Assembly (NCBI RefSeq): GCF_014898055.3
Contig: NW_023601322.1
Coordinates: forward strand, 71,886,740-71,950,739
Direction of reading: 5' to 3'
DNA length: 64,000 nucleotides
Source: Talpa occidentalis
Lineage: Eukaryota; Chordata; Mammalia; Eulipotyphla; Talpidae
Shown: positions 12,573 to 22,936 of the stretch, piece after piece
How positions within the stretch are numbered: the first letter of the stretch is position 1
Layout: the number at the start of each line of letters is the position of its first letter
The notes under the pieces: generated by a model
Seen by the model: the letters and a program-made list of their open reading frames with translations, nothing else
What the model was told of the DNA's origin: nothing
Databases searched by the model: none
Program-made: the position numbers and the translations under genes

Positions 12573-13532
12573 TTAAAATCTGCAACTGCAGGTACGTGGG
12601 GAAAGTGCAGCAAGACGCCCAGCCTCCGGCTCATAGGCGGGCAGTGGCAGGATGGACACCTGGCAAGTGACCACTGGCCTGGGGGATTCATCCATCCTCC
12701 CGCTAATAAGTCCCTGAGAGTTATATTATTGTGGAACGATCCACATGACTGAGACTATGGCATTACTTTGAATGAAGAGTATTTCTGTTAAACAATATAA
12801 TGACAGGAACATAAAATTAAGAAAACTTACAAGGTGAATTTGAAGGCTTTTGTATTCTAACCAAAAATGTCCAATATTTCATTCAATCAAATACTCTAAA
12901 ATATGGAAAGTTATGACCAGCAATCATATTCTTATCTTAGTATTAACCTATTTATAGGAAAGCTGAGCACCACATGATATTGGATCCCTTACCTTATGTC
13001 ACTTACAAACACCAAGTCTAAATGAATTAAAGACTTAAATGTAAGACTTAAAACTGTAACAAGTTTAGAAGAAAAGCTTTATTTTGTTGGATTTGCAATG
13101 ATTTCTTGTTCATTACACCAAAGGCAGAAGGTTACAAAAGTAAAAATAGGTACATTGGATTATGTCAAAATTAAAAATTCTGAGCCTCAAAGGACAAAAT
13201 GAGGCAACCTACAGAATGGGAAAAGTTATTTGTAAGTCCTATACCAGGGAAGGGGTTAATGCCCAGAATATATAAAACCTACAAAGTAACAACACATAAT
13301 ACCCTGATGAAAAACAGGCAAACGACTGATGTGGACATTGCTCCAGTGAAGAAACGTGGATTGTTCCACAACAATATAACTCTCGGGGGCTTATTAGTGG
13401 GAGGACGGATGAATTCCCCAGGCTAGTGGTCACTTGCCAGGTGTCCATCCTGCTACTTCCCGCCTATGAGCTGGAGGCTGGGTGGGTGGCTCGCTGCACT
13501 TTCCCCATGTGCCTTGCAGTTGCAGATTTTAA
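12573..13532. repeat. Local inverted duplication, arms 12573-12744 and 13356-13532
   Basis: The reverse complement of 13356-13532 aligns to 12573-12744 with about 15 substitutions (nearly all transitions) and one short indel, close to 91 percent by eye. Shared blocks include TTAAAATCTGCAACTGCA, CAGGATGGACACCTGGCAAG and GAGAGTTATATT. The spacer is 611 bp. The right arm splits an old L1 ORF2 with little or no L1 sequence lost. The arms differ from those of the 8.4-9.2 kb pair. Confidence 0.9.
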
Positions 13533-14345
13533 CAGGAACAGCCAGTACATGACAAGATGGTCATCGCCGGTAATCATTAGGAAAAGGCAAATCAAAACCT
13601 CAGTGAGATATCACCTCACACCCACTAGGATGGCTTTCATTAGAAAAGAAACAGAAAATAAGAAATGTTGGTGAGGATGTGGAAAAAACTAGAATCGTTA
13701 TCCACTGCAGGTGAGAATGGAAAATAGTGGGGCCACAGTGTGGCAGTTTCTCAAAAGCTTAAGCATAGCATTACTACACGATCCAGCAACTTCACTTCCA
13801 GGCACATATGCAAAAGAATTGAGAGCCAGAAATCAAATAGCTATTTCCTACATCCAGTGCAGTGTTATTCACAACAGCCAAAGGTGGAAGCAACCCAAAT
13901 GCCCATTGATGGATGAAGGCATAAGAAAATGTGATCTCTGTGGATCGTTAGACCCTGTAGTCAACATACTTCTAGACTCAGTATTAGTCAATCTGAGAAA
14001 AAGAAAGAAATTCTGACACATGCTACAACATGGATGAACCTTAAAATATTATGATAAATGAAATAAGCCAGTCATCAAGGATGAATAGTGTGTGATTTCA
14101 CTTACACGAAGCACCTAGAATCATCCAACTCAAAGAAACAAAGAGCAGAGTCGGGGTTGCCAGGGGCTGGGGGACTGGGAGGGAAATGGGAGTTGTTCAA
14201 TGGGCATAGAGTTTCAGTTTTGCAAGATGAAAAGTTTTTGGAGGTTAGCTGCACAGCAACATGAATGTACTTAACACTACAGACCTGTGCACTTAAATGA
14301 CTAAAAGGGCAAATTTCCTGTTACGTATATTTACCACTGTTTTAG
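12950..14345 (+). repeat. Old L1 ORF2/3'UTR fragment, interrupted twice
   Basis: Decayed ORF2 can be read: RQPTEWEKLF and GKGLMPRIYK before the inverted arm, then IRKRQIKTSVRYHLTPTRMA and AISYIQCSVIHNSQRWKQPK after it, and a GGTTGCCAGGGGCTGGGGG 3'UTR. It is broken by the inverted arm at 13356-13532 and by a short foreign patch near 13934-13997. Confidence 0.85.
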
Positions 14346-14774
14346 CAAAGATAACTATTTGCAGAGGGGCCGTTGTTCAGTCTCCCTCCTCCTGCCATCA
14401 GATCTGTATGGGGGACTTGCAGGCCCCGGGACCCACCTAAATTCCCACACAGAGGGCTTTTTATGGTATGTTAAAAATCCGCCTTTGAAGACACGCTAAT
14501 TTCTGAATACCCTTTATTCCTAAACTTTAGTTAAAAGTATTTATGCTAGGCTTTTACCTCACTTAATTAAAAACAAAAAGCCCATGTTTGATGTGTGCTG
14601 GGCTGTGTTTGAGGCCATCTTTCCTGGCAGCTGCATCCTTCAAATAAGACCAAGCTGTGTTGCTTCAATACAAGTTCCTGACTGAAAAACAAGCCCTTGG
14701 CAAATACTTTTCACCAAGAAAAAGCTGACCCTCCTCAAAATGTTAAACGAATACTTTGCCTATAGGACAAGGGA

Positions 14775-14885
14775 AGCTGGCAGTCATGATTATACCCATT
14801 CTGCAGATGAGAACACTGAGTCTCAGAGAGGAAAAGCGACTTGCCACCAAATATGTCCCTGGGGAACCAAAGCTGGGATCCCCTG
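14775..14885 (-). repeat. MIR
   Basis: CATTCTGCAGATGAGAACAC, then TGAGTCTCAGAGAGGAAAAG and CGACTTGCC, is the antisense MIR core. Confidence 0.7.
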
Positions 14886-15574
14886 AGAAGTGCCTCCCTG
14901 CCCTCTGGCCCTCTATTGTTCTGGCTACTGCGGGTGAAAGTAGAGACAGCACAGGCCAAAATGCAGGACACCTCTCCTTCCCTAAGCCCCTGCTCCTCAG
15001 GCAGCTTAAGGGACAGCCCTTTAGCTCAGTGGATAAAAAAGGTCAAAAGCATGACCTCATGACTGGACTTAGGGGCAACGTCTGTGTGGATTGACCGGCC
15101 TACCCCAAGGGAATAACTGAGTAGGCCTGTGGAATTCCCAGGCACCCCATCTCTGGGCAATGGTTAGGGCTCAGGATATGATGGGATTTAGTAGCAAGTG
15201 AAACTCACATTTATTAAGTCAGAACAATAAGGAAATCAGGCTTAGCAATGAACCCAGGACAGGGAGCCTGGGTATGGTGGTGGCAGCTCCTACGGGGTTG
15301 TCTTCTCCCCGTCTCTGGATCTTTGGCAGGTGGGGGACACCCAGGACATGTTGTCTAGCCCCCACCATGCCATTCCCTGTGTTAGGAGGTACTCTGGAAG
15401 GGAGCATAGCAGGATTTAACAATTAGAGCCAGGACTCAGCCTGGAGACTAGAGAGCTAGTCAAACCTGAGTGATCACACAGCCCAACCCAGTCAGCAGTG
15501 GAAGGTGGGGATCTGCACCCAGGTGGGGGAAGGGAGGGGGCACTTTCCCCTCAGGAGGCACACCAGGCACAGGA

Positions 15575-15785
15575 TTGGAGGGCAACTCAAGTCAGACCTG
15601 AGCTTGAGATACAGCTCTGCAACATTCTGTGGAAGATCCTTCATTGTGCCTCTTGCTTCTCATTTGTGAAATAGGATTAGTTATCTCTTTCCAAGTTGTA
15701 GTGAACATTAAAAAGACAATGTATTAAAAGACTTGGTATAGGGCACAGCCTATATAAGGAGTCACTAAATGCTCATTTACTATTT
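15575..15785 (+). repeat. MIR
   Basis: Sense MIR: CAGACCTGAGCTTGAGATAC at the head, TTCTCATTTGTGAAATAGGA in the core, and a GTCACTAAATGCTCATTTA end. Confidence 0.75.
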
Positions 15786-16794
15786 TCAAATTCAAATGCA
15801 CCATCACTATGGCTGTATTTTTTTAACAGCCAGGGGCAGAGAGCTGGGTGAAGCAGAGCCATTTCCAGAAGCTGGGGGCTCTGACTCTACCACCTCCTCC
15901 TACCAGTCACCCTCCCACATACCATCAGTTCACCTGGCCAATTTCTAGCCATCCTGCAGGGGTCAGAACAAGTGCCCCTTCTCTAGGAGGCCATGCCTGG
16001 TGCCCCTGATCCCTAAGGAGGTTAGGTGCCCTCATGGGTTCACAGTTCTGCATGGCCCCCACACAAGTTACAGCTACTCTTTCTGTTTTCTGAGAGTTCA
16101 GTGTTGGCAGGGAACATGCATCCTGATGACCGTAGATTTGCTCTTGTTCAGAGCACTGACAGTGCACCAGCCCCTGGCTGGCTAAGCACTCAGCATATAT
16201 GTGCCCATTTGCTGTCCCCCTGGAGAGGATCTTGTTTCTCCATTTTACAAAGAAGGGGGCAAACCCGGCTTTCCATCCTCACTCTGCTGTGCATGGAGTC
16301 TACGTGCTTGGGCAGGTGACATACCCTTCTGACCCTGTCTGCCCCAGAGCCCACACTTGCAACCCTGCCACCCTCAGCTTCCCACTCTGGCCTCCTGCTT
16401 CCCCTCCATGCTCCATGACCAAGGTCTCCCTGGGGATTCACTGCGGGCCGTATGGGACATTTTGAGTCAGGATAACAAGGACTCTCCTCCTCCCACTCCA
16501 TCACTTGGCCTCCTTTGTGCTCCCTTCCCTGGGGGTCCCATGGATGCCCCCCACCCCAAGTTTTCACCCTCTCCCCTTCCTCCTTGAAGAGCAGGTCCCT
16601 GGGTTTAGGAATGCTGCCACCTGGTGGCCACAGGCCATCAGGACGTGGGGTGGGGGGCAGGAGCACTGGTTTGGAGGGCTGCAGAGCTTTCTGCTGACTG
16701 TGTGCTCCCCAGAACACATGTTTGGAGAAAGGGGGGTAGTTGGATTCCAGAGAGGCCTGATCATTCAAAGTTAGGCCCAAAGTTCCCACAAGCT

Positions 16795-16915
16795 GGGTTC
16801 AGACCCTGGTTCTGACACCAGATGTGTGACTTTGGGCAAGCGGATGAACCACTGTGTGCCTCAGCTTCCTCATCTATAAAATGGAGAGCCTTCTCTCCTG
16901 GGTCAGGGCCACAAA
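16795..16915 (+). repeat. MIR
   Basis: GATGTGTGACTTTGGGCAAG, then CCTCAGCTTCCTCATCTATA and AAATGG, is a well-kept sense MIR core. Confidence 0.85.
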
Positions 16916-17144
16916 CCCCAGCAACAGCCTGCAGGGTCTTCTGAGCGCATCCCTTTTCCTTCATTATCATTTAAAATGGAATTTCTATCAAAGTCAAAGA
17001 ATACATTCAACTCCCAAATTATGTTTGTTTGAAGCACTACCTGGAGGCTTCTGAGAACTGGGGGTTTGCACGGGCTGTGTCAGCCTGCTCCGCCAGGGCC
17101 TCCCAGAGGCAGCTTTCCTCCGCCCTGCCCCCAGCGCATTCTCA

Positions 17145-17315
17145 CTCACTGCTTCCTGAGTGCTGGGCGCCTTACACGTGTCTCACTTAACCCTCACACA
17201 ACAAATTATCCTCATTTTACAGAGTAGAAATCAGGTTCAGAGAGCCTAAATATCTTGCTTGAGGTCACACTGATTTTTTAAGAAGGAGCCAGGCCTCAGA
17301 TTCCACTATCTCTGA
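17145..17315 (-). repeat. MIR
   Basis: Antisense MIR: GAGTGCTGGGCGCCTTACAC, TCCTCATTTTACAGAGTAGA, CTTGCTTGAGGTCACAC. Confidence 0.75.
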
Positions 17316-18714
17316 TGCCAGCCCTTGTCTGCCCACCTTCGTAGAAAGTCCCTGAAGCTGTTGTTCTGTCCCTAAGCTCTCCAAGGAACACACGATGGGG
17401 TATTTGCTTGCTGGTTTGCACTCCCAGGGGCCCGACACCTAACCTAGGAGGCCCTGCAGTGAAAAACCAGCACCTCCACTTCTGCCCTTGCCCCACCCTA
17501 GTTTTGGGTGCCCCTTATAGATTTTACCAGCGGGGGTTCCTTCTGACCATCGGAAGTTCCATCCCGGCAGGGTTTCCTCTTGCCACATGAATCCCCTGGT
17601 TGTTTAACTTCTCCCTCTTGCTGAGAACTGTTCTGACCTGAGACACTGAGGAACTAGAGGCCTTGAATGCAGTTCCTCTACCCACCAGCTCACCCAAGCC
17701 AGGGCTGGGAGCACGGGCATAGCCTCCCCTCACTGGGGCATGGGTGCAGGGAACAGTAGGAAGGGGGTGTCTCATCCCCAAGGGAGGATCAAGAGAGAGG
17801 ATAGGGCAGGCCAGAGGCTGAGTGTTGAGGGGTAGCAAAGACTCCTGCTAGCTTCTTCCTCCTACCCGCTGCCCCACTGCTGCCCGGAGTGTCACTGGGT
17901 CTGGAATGTCAGGGTATGTGGGGAACCCTGATGAGGAGACCCCTCCCATGGCCAGGCAGTCTGGGTGAAGAAGCCCAGTGGGCAGAGAGGAAAGGTTCTG
18001 GAACATGGCCAGTACCTTCTACCCTGCAGGCGCTGACCCTTGTGTGGACCTCGGAGTGGCCATTTGGACTGCAGGTTATCTGCCTGTCCATTACAGGTGC
18101 GGCTGTTTGTATTGAGGGGGTCTGGACTGGCGAGAGCCCTGAGGTGTTCTGGTCTACTTGGATGTGACTTCTCTCCCTGTCAAGCCAGATGCTGCCACTA
18201 GGATCACCATTCAGGTCACTGGCTACCTTCCCTAGGCTTCCTGAGGAGGTCCAGCACATCCCCGACACCGCCGGGGGAAGGGGTTTCTCAGGGACCTGAG
18301 CTTTGTTCCCTTTTCCCACTACCAGGGGGAGCCAGGGTGCAGAGGGTGGGGGAGGATGCAGAACAGACATTTAGAGATTGCGAAGACCATCGCAGCCTTC
18401 AGGTGCCTGTCAGAGGTCTCAGTGCTCTGGAGACCAGTCCTGATCCCCACCACTGCCCCCTCACCTCACAGCCACCTCTCCAGCTGTCTTGAGGTACGAG
18501 AGGACACACCTGTCTGCAGACCTGTTGGACTAGCTCCACGGCACAGCCCAGAGGGAGCATGAGGCCCAGCTACAGAAGCTGCCTGGACTGTGGATGTGCT
18601 CTGCTTCCACTGCAGATTTTCTGTGTCCCCTCAGTCACTTCTCTAAGCTTCTGGATCAGAGATGTGAGCACCTGGCCATGATGCTCCCAGTGAGGGCAGA
18701 GTAGGCCCGGGAGA

Positions 18715-19265
18715 GCAGTGGGGAGTATAGTAACATATTTCTACTACATGATCCAGCCAGCACACTCCTTTGGTGTTCATCCAAATGAGTTCAATATTTA
18801 TGTCCACTCAAAAAGTGCACAAAGATGTTTATAGCATCCTCATTCATAAATGCCAAAGTCTGGAAGCAACTATAAGATTCTTCAGTAGGTGAATGGATAA
18901 ACTCTGATCCTTCCAGACAATGGAATATTATTCAGCATTAAACAGAAATGAGCTATCAAGCCATGAAAAAACATGGTTGGGCCTCAAAATGTTTATTACT
19001 CAATGAAAGAAGCTCATCTGAAGAGTCTATGACATCCTGGAGAAAGGTGAAACTATGGCGACAGTAGAAAAAATCGTCAGTTGTCAGGGGTTGGGGGAGG
19101 AAGGGATGAATACTAGGTGAAAAACAGAGGATTTTCAAGATGGTGAAACTATCCTGTATAATTTTTATAGAGTAAAATGTATGACTCATAAGTGTACAGC
19201 TTGATACACTTGTCTGTGTCTGTACACATTGTGTTACCACTGTCTAGTTATAGTTTCAGAAAATC
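18715..19265 (+). repeat. Old L1 ORF2-end/3'UTR fragment
   Basis: CTACATGATCCAGCCAGCAC, GACAATGGAATATTATTCAG and TCAGTTGTCAGGGGTTGGGG match the ORF2 end and 3'UTR of old L1 on the + strand. Frames are broken throughout. Confidence 0.75.
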
Positions 19266-19285
19266 TTTCATGCTCCTTCCTACTT

Positions 19286-19707
19286 GTTGGGGTTGAATTG
19301 TGTCTCCCCAAAATTCTCATGAAAGAACCCCCAGTTTTTCAGAATGTGACTTAGTTGGTTATAGAGTCTTTAGAGAGATATTCAAGTTAAAAGGAGACCA
19401 TTAGGGTGTGTCCCAGTTCGACATCACAGGTGTCCTTATAAACAAGAAATGTGGCGATAGACAAGCACATGGGGAAAAGGTGGAATCAGGGGAAGCTCCT
19501 ACCTAACAGGGAGTCCCAATCGTGGCTGCAAACCTCTAGTAGCTGGGGAAGAGGATGCTCTTTCGCACACAGTCCTCAGAAGGCGCCAGCCCTGATGAAA
19601 TGATCTCGGACTTCCGGCCTCCAGAATGGAGACAACATATTTCTGTCGGTCAAGGCACCTTGTTTGTGTCCCTTTGTTGTGGCAGCCCTAGCGAGTGAAC
19701 ACACCAG
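19286..19707 (+). mobile_element. MLT1-type LTR (ERVL-MaLR)
   Basis: Reads through the MLT1 layout: GAATTGTGTCTCCCCAAAAT at the 5' side, CAGGTGTCCTTATAA in the middle, ATCTCGGACTTCCGGCCTCC and TTGTGGCAGCCCTAGCGAGT at the 3' side. Solo remnant; no retroviral coding sequence beside it. Confidence 0.75.
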
Positions 19708-20126
19708 CCAGTCCCCCCTGTTCAGTGTTTTCTGTTCTGTTACCATAGACTTATTTTGTCTGTTCTTGTCTTTCATTGAGTTGACTCATTTGTGGCTTGG
19801 GTGTGGGCTGCCTTTGGTCTACATGTTTCTGAGTTCAGTTGCATTGTTCTCTGCCGCATTTGTTGCTCCTCCTGTTTATCTGTGGTGTTTAATCTTAACA
19901 CAGGTTAGACAATTCATTCACCCAATTTCCTATCAATAGCCCTTGGGTTGTTTAAACCCTCAGGTTAGTAATAGGCTGCTCTGCACATCTTTACAGGTCT
20001 TTTGGGGGATGTGCATGGTGAGGAGGTTTCTAGGGTCTGTTTTCTCTTTTTTTTAATAGATGGTCCTGTAGCCTTGGCATTCTTGGCAATTTTCTTTTTT
20101 CTTTTTTAATCAATTGTGGAAAATTG
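19708..20126. other. T-rich intergenic DNA
   Basis: T-rich sequence between the MLT1 LTR and the SINE. Phrases such as GGTTAGACAATTCATTCACC suggest further old-repeat debris, but I cannot assign it. Confidence 0.3.
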
Positions 20127-20142
20127 GTAATGAGAGATTTTA

Positions 20143-20411
20143 TATTTTTTTAAAGATTTATTTATTTATTTATACAAGCACTGGGTACAGTCAGAAGTGC
20201 AGGAGGGTGAGAGGATTCACCAGAGACAGAGCGGGGAACAGAACAGGCAGACTGACGAAATACACTGCTGAGGGGAGCAGCAGGCACGGCAGGAGAGGTC
20301 TGCACGCCATGTGGGACCCTTGCCAGGGGCTGGTGATCGAACTGGCACTGCAGAGGCTGCGGGCAGCATCGCAGCCCAGCGCTCAACCGCTGCGCCACCA
20401 GGGGAGGCCCA
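20143..20411 (-). mobile_element. tRNA-derived SINE, antisense, perfect 16-bp TSD
   Basis: Near-consensus antisense copy with intact TTTATTTATTTATACAAGCA tail and CGCCACCAGGGGAGGCCC head. Perfect direct repeats GTAATGAGAGATTTTA flank it at 20127-20142 and 20412-20427. Relatively recent insertion. Confidence 0.95.
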
Positions 20412-20427
20412 GTAATGAGAGATTTTA

Positions 20428-22729
20428 GGGGCTCTGTATGATACTCACTTTGTCTAGCCAGGGTTTCTAGTAGGGCAGTCAGAGAAGCGAGATGGAGACC
20501 CCTGAGGCTGGGTTTCAGCCTTCCCTCAGGCCTGGTCTAATTAGGTCTGCCCTACTTCTAGATGGGCCCCACAGGGCCCCTCTTCCTTAGCGGGCCACAA
20601 CGTCCAATTTTGGTCTCCTGGTACCAAGATAAAACCAAAAGCTTCATTTCCCTTCTCAGCCTTTGAGTTCTTGGCTTAACTTGGCTTCCTACCATCTCGT
20701 GCCAGCTTTGAAACCAGCAATTGTCTCAAAGATTGGTCAGAATGAGAAGCTCACTTCTCCACGGTTCCTTTTTCTCTGGACTCTTGTCCTCTCACGTCCC
20801 GAGCTCCACTTTATGTCTCCTCTGTCCTGTGTTACTCTTGAGCATCTCAGCGGCCACTTTCTGCTCAGCCTCTAAGCCTGTGTCACTTTTGAGTGGGCAA
20901 ACATCTTGTTAGGAAGAAGGGTCGCATGCTGGGCTTAATGTGATGGGTTTTCCTTCTCACTAAGATCTTGGCCCTTCAAGTCCTGGCTGCATTGTGGCTC
21001 CAAGGAGGTTTTTTAAAACCAGCTTTTATAGTTGTTCTTGATGGGAAGGTTAGACTGTGTTAACCTGCTCCACAGCTGAAGCTGAACTCTCTCCATGAAT
21101 TATTTATGTTGGCTGCTATTTGTTGCATCTGCTCTGTGTGTGAGGCTCTATACCTCAACTCTTTCATGATTTTTTAAAATGAATATTCACAACAGTCTCT
21201 TGAGGGAGATGCTATTACTATTCCCATTTTACAACTGGAAAACCTAAGTGTCAGGAAGGTGGGGAGATTTTCCCATGGCCAACTAATCACTAAAAAAGAC
21301 ATATAGAACTTGACTTCCAACTCAACCCTAGCTGCTAGGCAACTAGCTTCTCTGGTCCAGCCTTGAGGTAAAGAGTCGACTCTAAGAACTTCGACTTCTA
21401 GGAAGCCCTTCTAGATTTCCCTCAGAGACTTTCCCACCTCTGCCCTTCTGTTGCAACCACTGTATGTGCCCAAGTCTCCCTGGGTTCCTAATGAGAGTGC
21501 TGACATTCTGTGTGTGCTCCTGGGGAAGGACCTCCCTCACATACCTTGCAGAGCTCTGTGCATTTTGGAGTTCAAAGGGAAAGTGGAGATGACGGAATGT
21601 GGGGAGGTAGCCTGTAGCTCATGTAGGTACAGCTCATTCCAGCTCCCCCTGAGAAATTTCTGGGGGGAAGCTGATTTCCTGGGGAGCTCTAGAGGTGGTG
21701 TCACCCGCTATGGCAGGCAGGGGTGCCTGACCATTTTCAGAGTTCTTTGTTTTTCCTTCTTAATTACCAAGTCACCAACTAGAGTTCAAGTGCTCAGAGT
21801 AGAGGAATCAAGTAGGGGTCCTGAACATAGCCAGGGGGGCACATCCCCATGGGCGTGGCCTGCTGAGACCTCTGGGTCACCCATGAGAAGTAAGCAGTGG
21901 GCACTGGGCAGTGTGGCAGAGCAGGGAGGCACCCATGGGCTGACAGGCCTGATCAGCCTGCCCCACTCACCTGTCTGCCCTCTGTCCCCACTATAGTCAG
22001 AGTTTCATGGGAGAGAGAAAGGATTAAGCTACTGACTGGTTCTAGGGCCTTGGCCAGGTACTGGCCTCTTAGGCCTCAGTTTCCTCTGTATAAGATGAAC
22101 ACGTTTATAATCAAGTGGGCAGGTTGGTGGGTACAATGACGGCAATATGAGCACACTGGTGAAAGATAAAGAGCTGTGCCATGGGAAGGGTTGGCACCAC
22201 TATAGCATCAGGTCACTTCCAGGACAGATAGAGCCCAGAGTGCTGGGCAAGCATCCATCTTGGCCTCTTCCAGGCTGCCCTCAAAGTGCAGCAGAGCCTA
22301 GGAGGGATAGCCGAAGAAGTCTGCCTCCTTCAAGTCCTGCAGGCGAGGCTGCCCTCTATGAGTGGCCTGTACACCCGTCCCCTGAGGCCTGCCTCACCAG
22401 TTCCTGAAACACTTAGGACTCCCAGATTGCCCGCAGCTCCCTCCACCCCCCTGGCCCAGCTGTAATGTTCTCCTCATTCTCCCACCTGCGGCTCCCTCAC
22501 TGCCTCTTGTTCCAGAAGTTCTCTCCTTTCTAACAGGTGGGCTGCCTTTGCCCTCTTCTGATGGGCAGGGGACAAGAAAGAGTTGGCATATACCCCGACC
22601 CAGCTCTCAAGGTCTCCTGGGAACAGGGCAGGAAAGACAAGCAGAGATGAGGCCCTGGAGGGAATGTTCCTGTCCGGGGCCTCTCTTAGAGCAGTTCCCA
22701 GTCTGGGGCTTTCTCAATCCCTCACTGGG
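20428..22729. other. Intergenic DNA upstream of TIFAB, MIR fragments only
   Basis: Unique sequence with an antisense MIR at about 21080-21290 (TTCCCATTTTACAACTGGAA) and a short sense MIR at 22030-22105 (AGGCCTCAGTTTCCTCTGTA). No coding exon recognised. Confidence 0.45.
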
Positions 22730-22746
22730 TGTGGTTGCACTTCCTC
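22730..22746. promoter_or_regulatory. RUNX motif next to ETS/PU.1-type motif upstream of candidate TIFAB exon 1
   Basis: TGTGGTT (22730-22736, + strand) is the RUNX core. Two bases later CACTTCCTC reads GAGGAAGTG on the minus strand, the PU.1/ETS core. The pair lies 40-60 bases before the candidate first exon. RUNX1 and PU.1 jointly drive many myeloid promoters, and TIFAB is expressed in haematopoietic cells; a regulatory role here is inference from short motifs. Confidence 0.3.
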
Positions 22747-22789
22747 AATGAGAAATTACACTCCCATTTTCTTTCCTAAAGGAAAAAGG

Positions 22790-22936
22790 AAGAAAGACAA
22801 CTGATGTGCATCCTGACACATCACATCCTGGAACCTCAGGCGTCACTGTGCCCTGACTCTCCGGCCCGGGGCAAGCCCAACCCAGACTTGTGCCCTCCAG
22901 AGAGCTCACAGCCATAGCAGCAGTGCCGACAGCAAG
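22790..22936 (+). other. TIFAB: Candidate noncoding first exon of TIFAB
   Basis: The coding exon has an acceptor in front of it, so at least one upstream exon is required. About 2 kb upstream a GC-moderate, repeat-free stretch ends in GCAAGGTAGGTACC, a strong 5' splice donor (exon end 22935 or 22936). The human gene also has a noncoding first exon a few kb upstream (recalled). The left boundary is arbitrary, since no TATA box or initiator was identified. RNA evidence would be needed to confirm it. Confidence 0.35.

Larger units (their letters stand above)
14346..18714. other. Intergenic DNA with scattered MIRs, no gene recognised
   Basis: Unique sequence plus MIR remnants listed separately. 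A 199-codon antisense frame at 16190-16789 is Pro/Gly-rich low-complexity translation with no domain and overlaps a MIR-like patch, so it is not called. Confidence 0.45.

Noticed and set aside
13239..13448. 69-codon frame across an inverted-duplication arm
   Set aside because: Chance frame spanning L1 and inserted non-L1 sequence; not conserved in the other arm.
15022..15065. tRNA-like A box (TAGCTCAGTGG)
   Set aside because: No B box follows at the right distance and no cloverleaf can be drawn; not a tRNA gene.
16190..16789. 199-codon antisense frame
   Set aside because: Low-complexity Pro/Gly/Arg translation, no domain, overlaps a MIR-like patch; expected by chance in GC-rich DNA.
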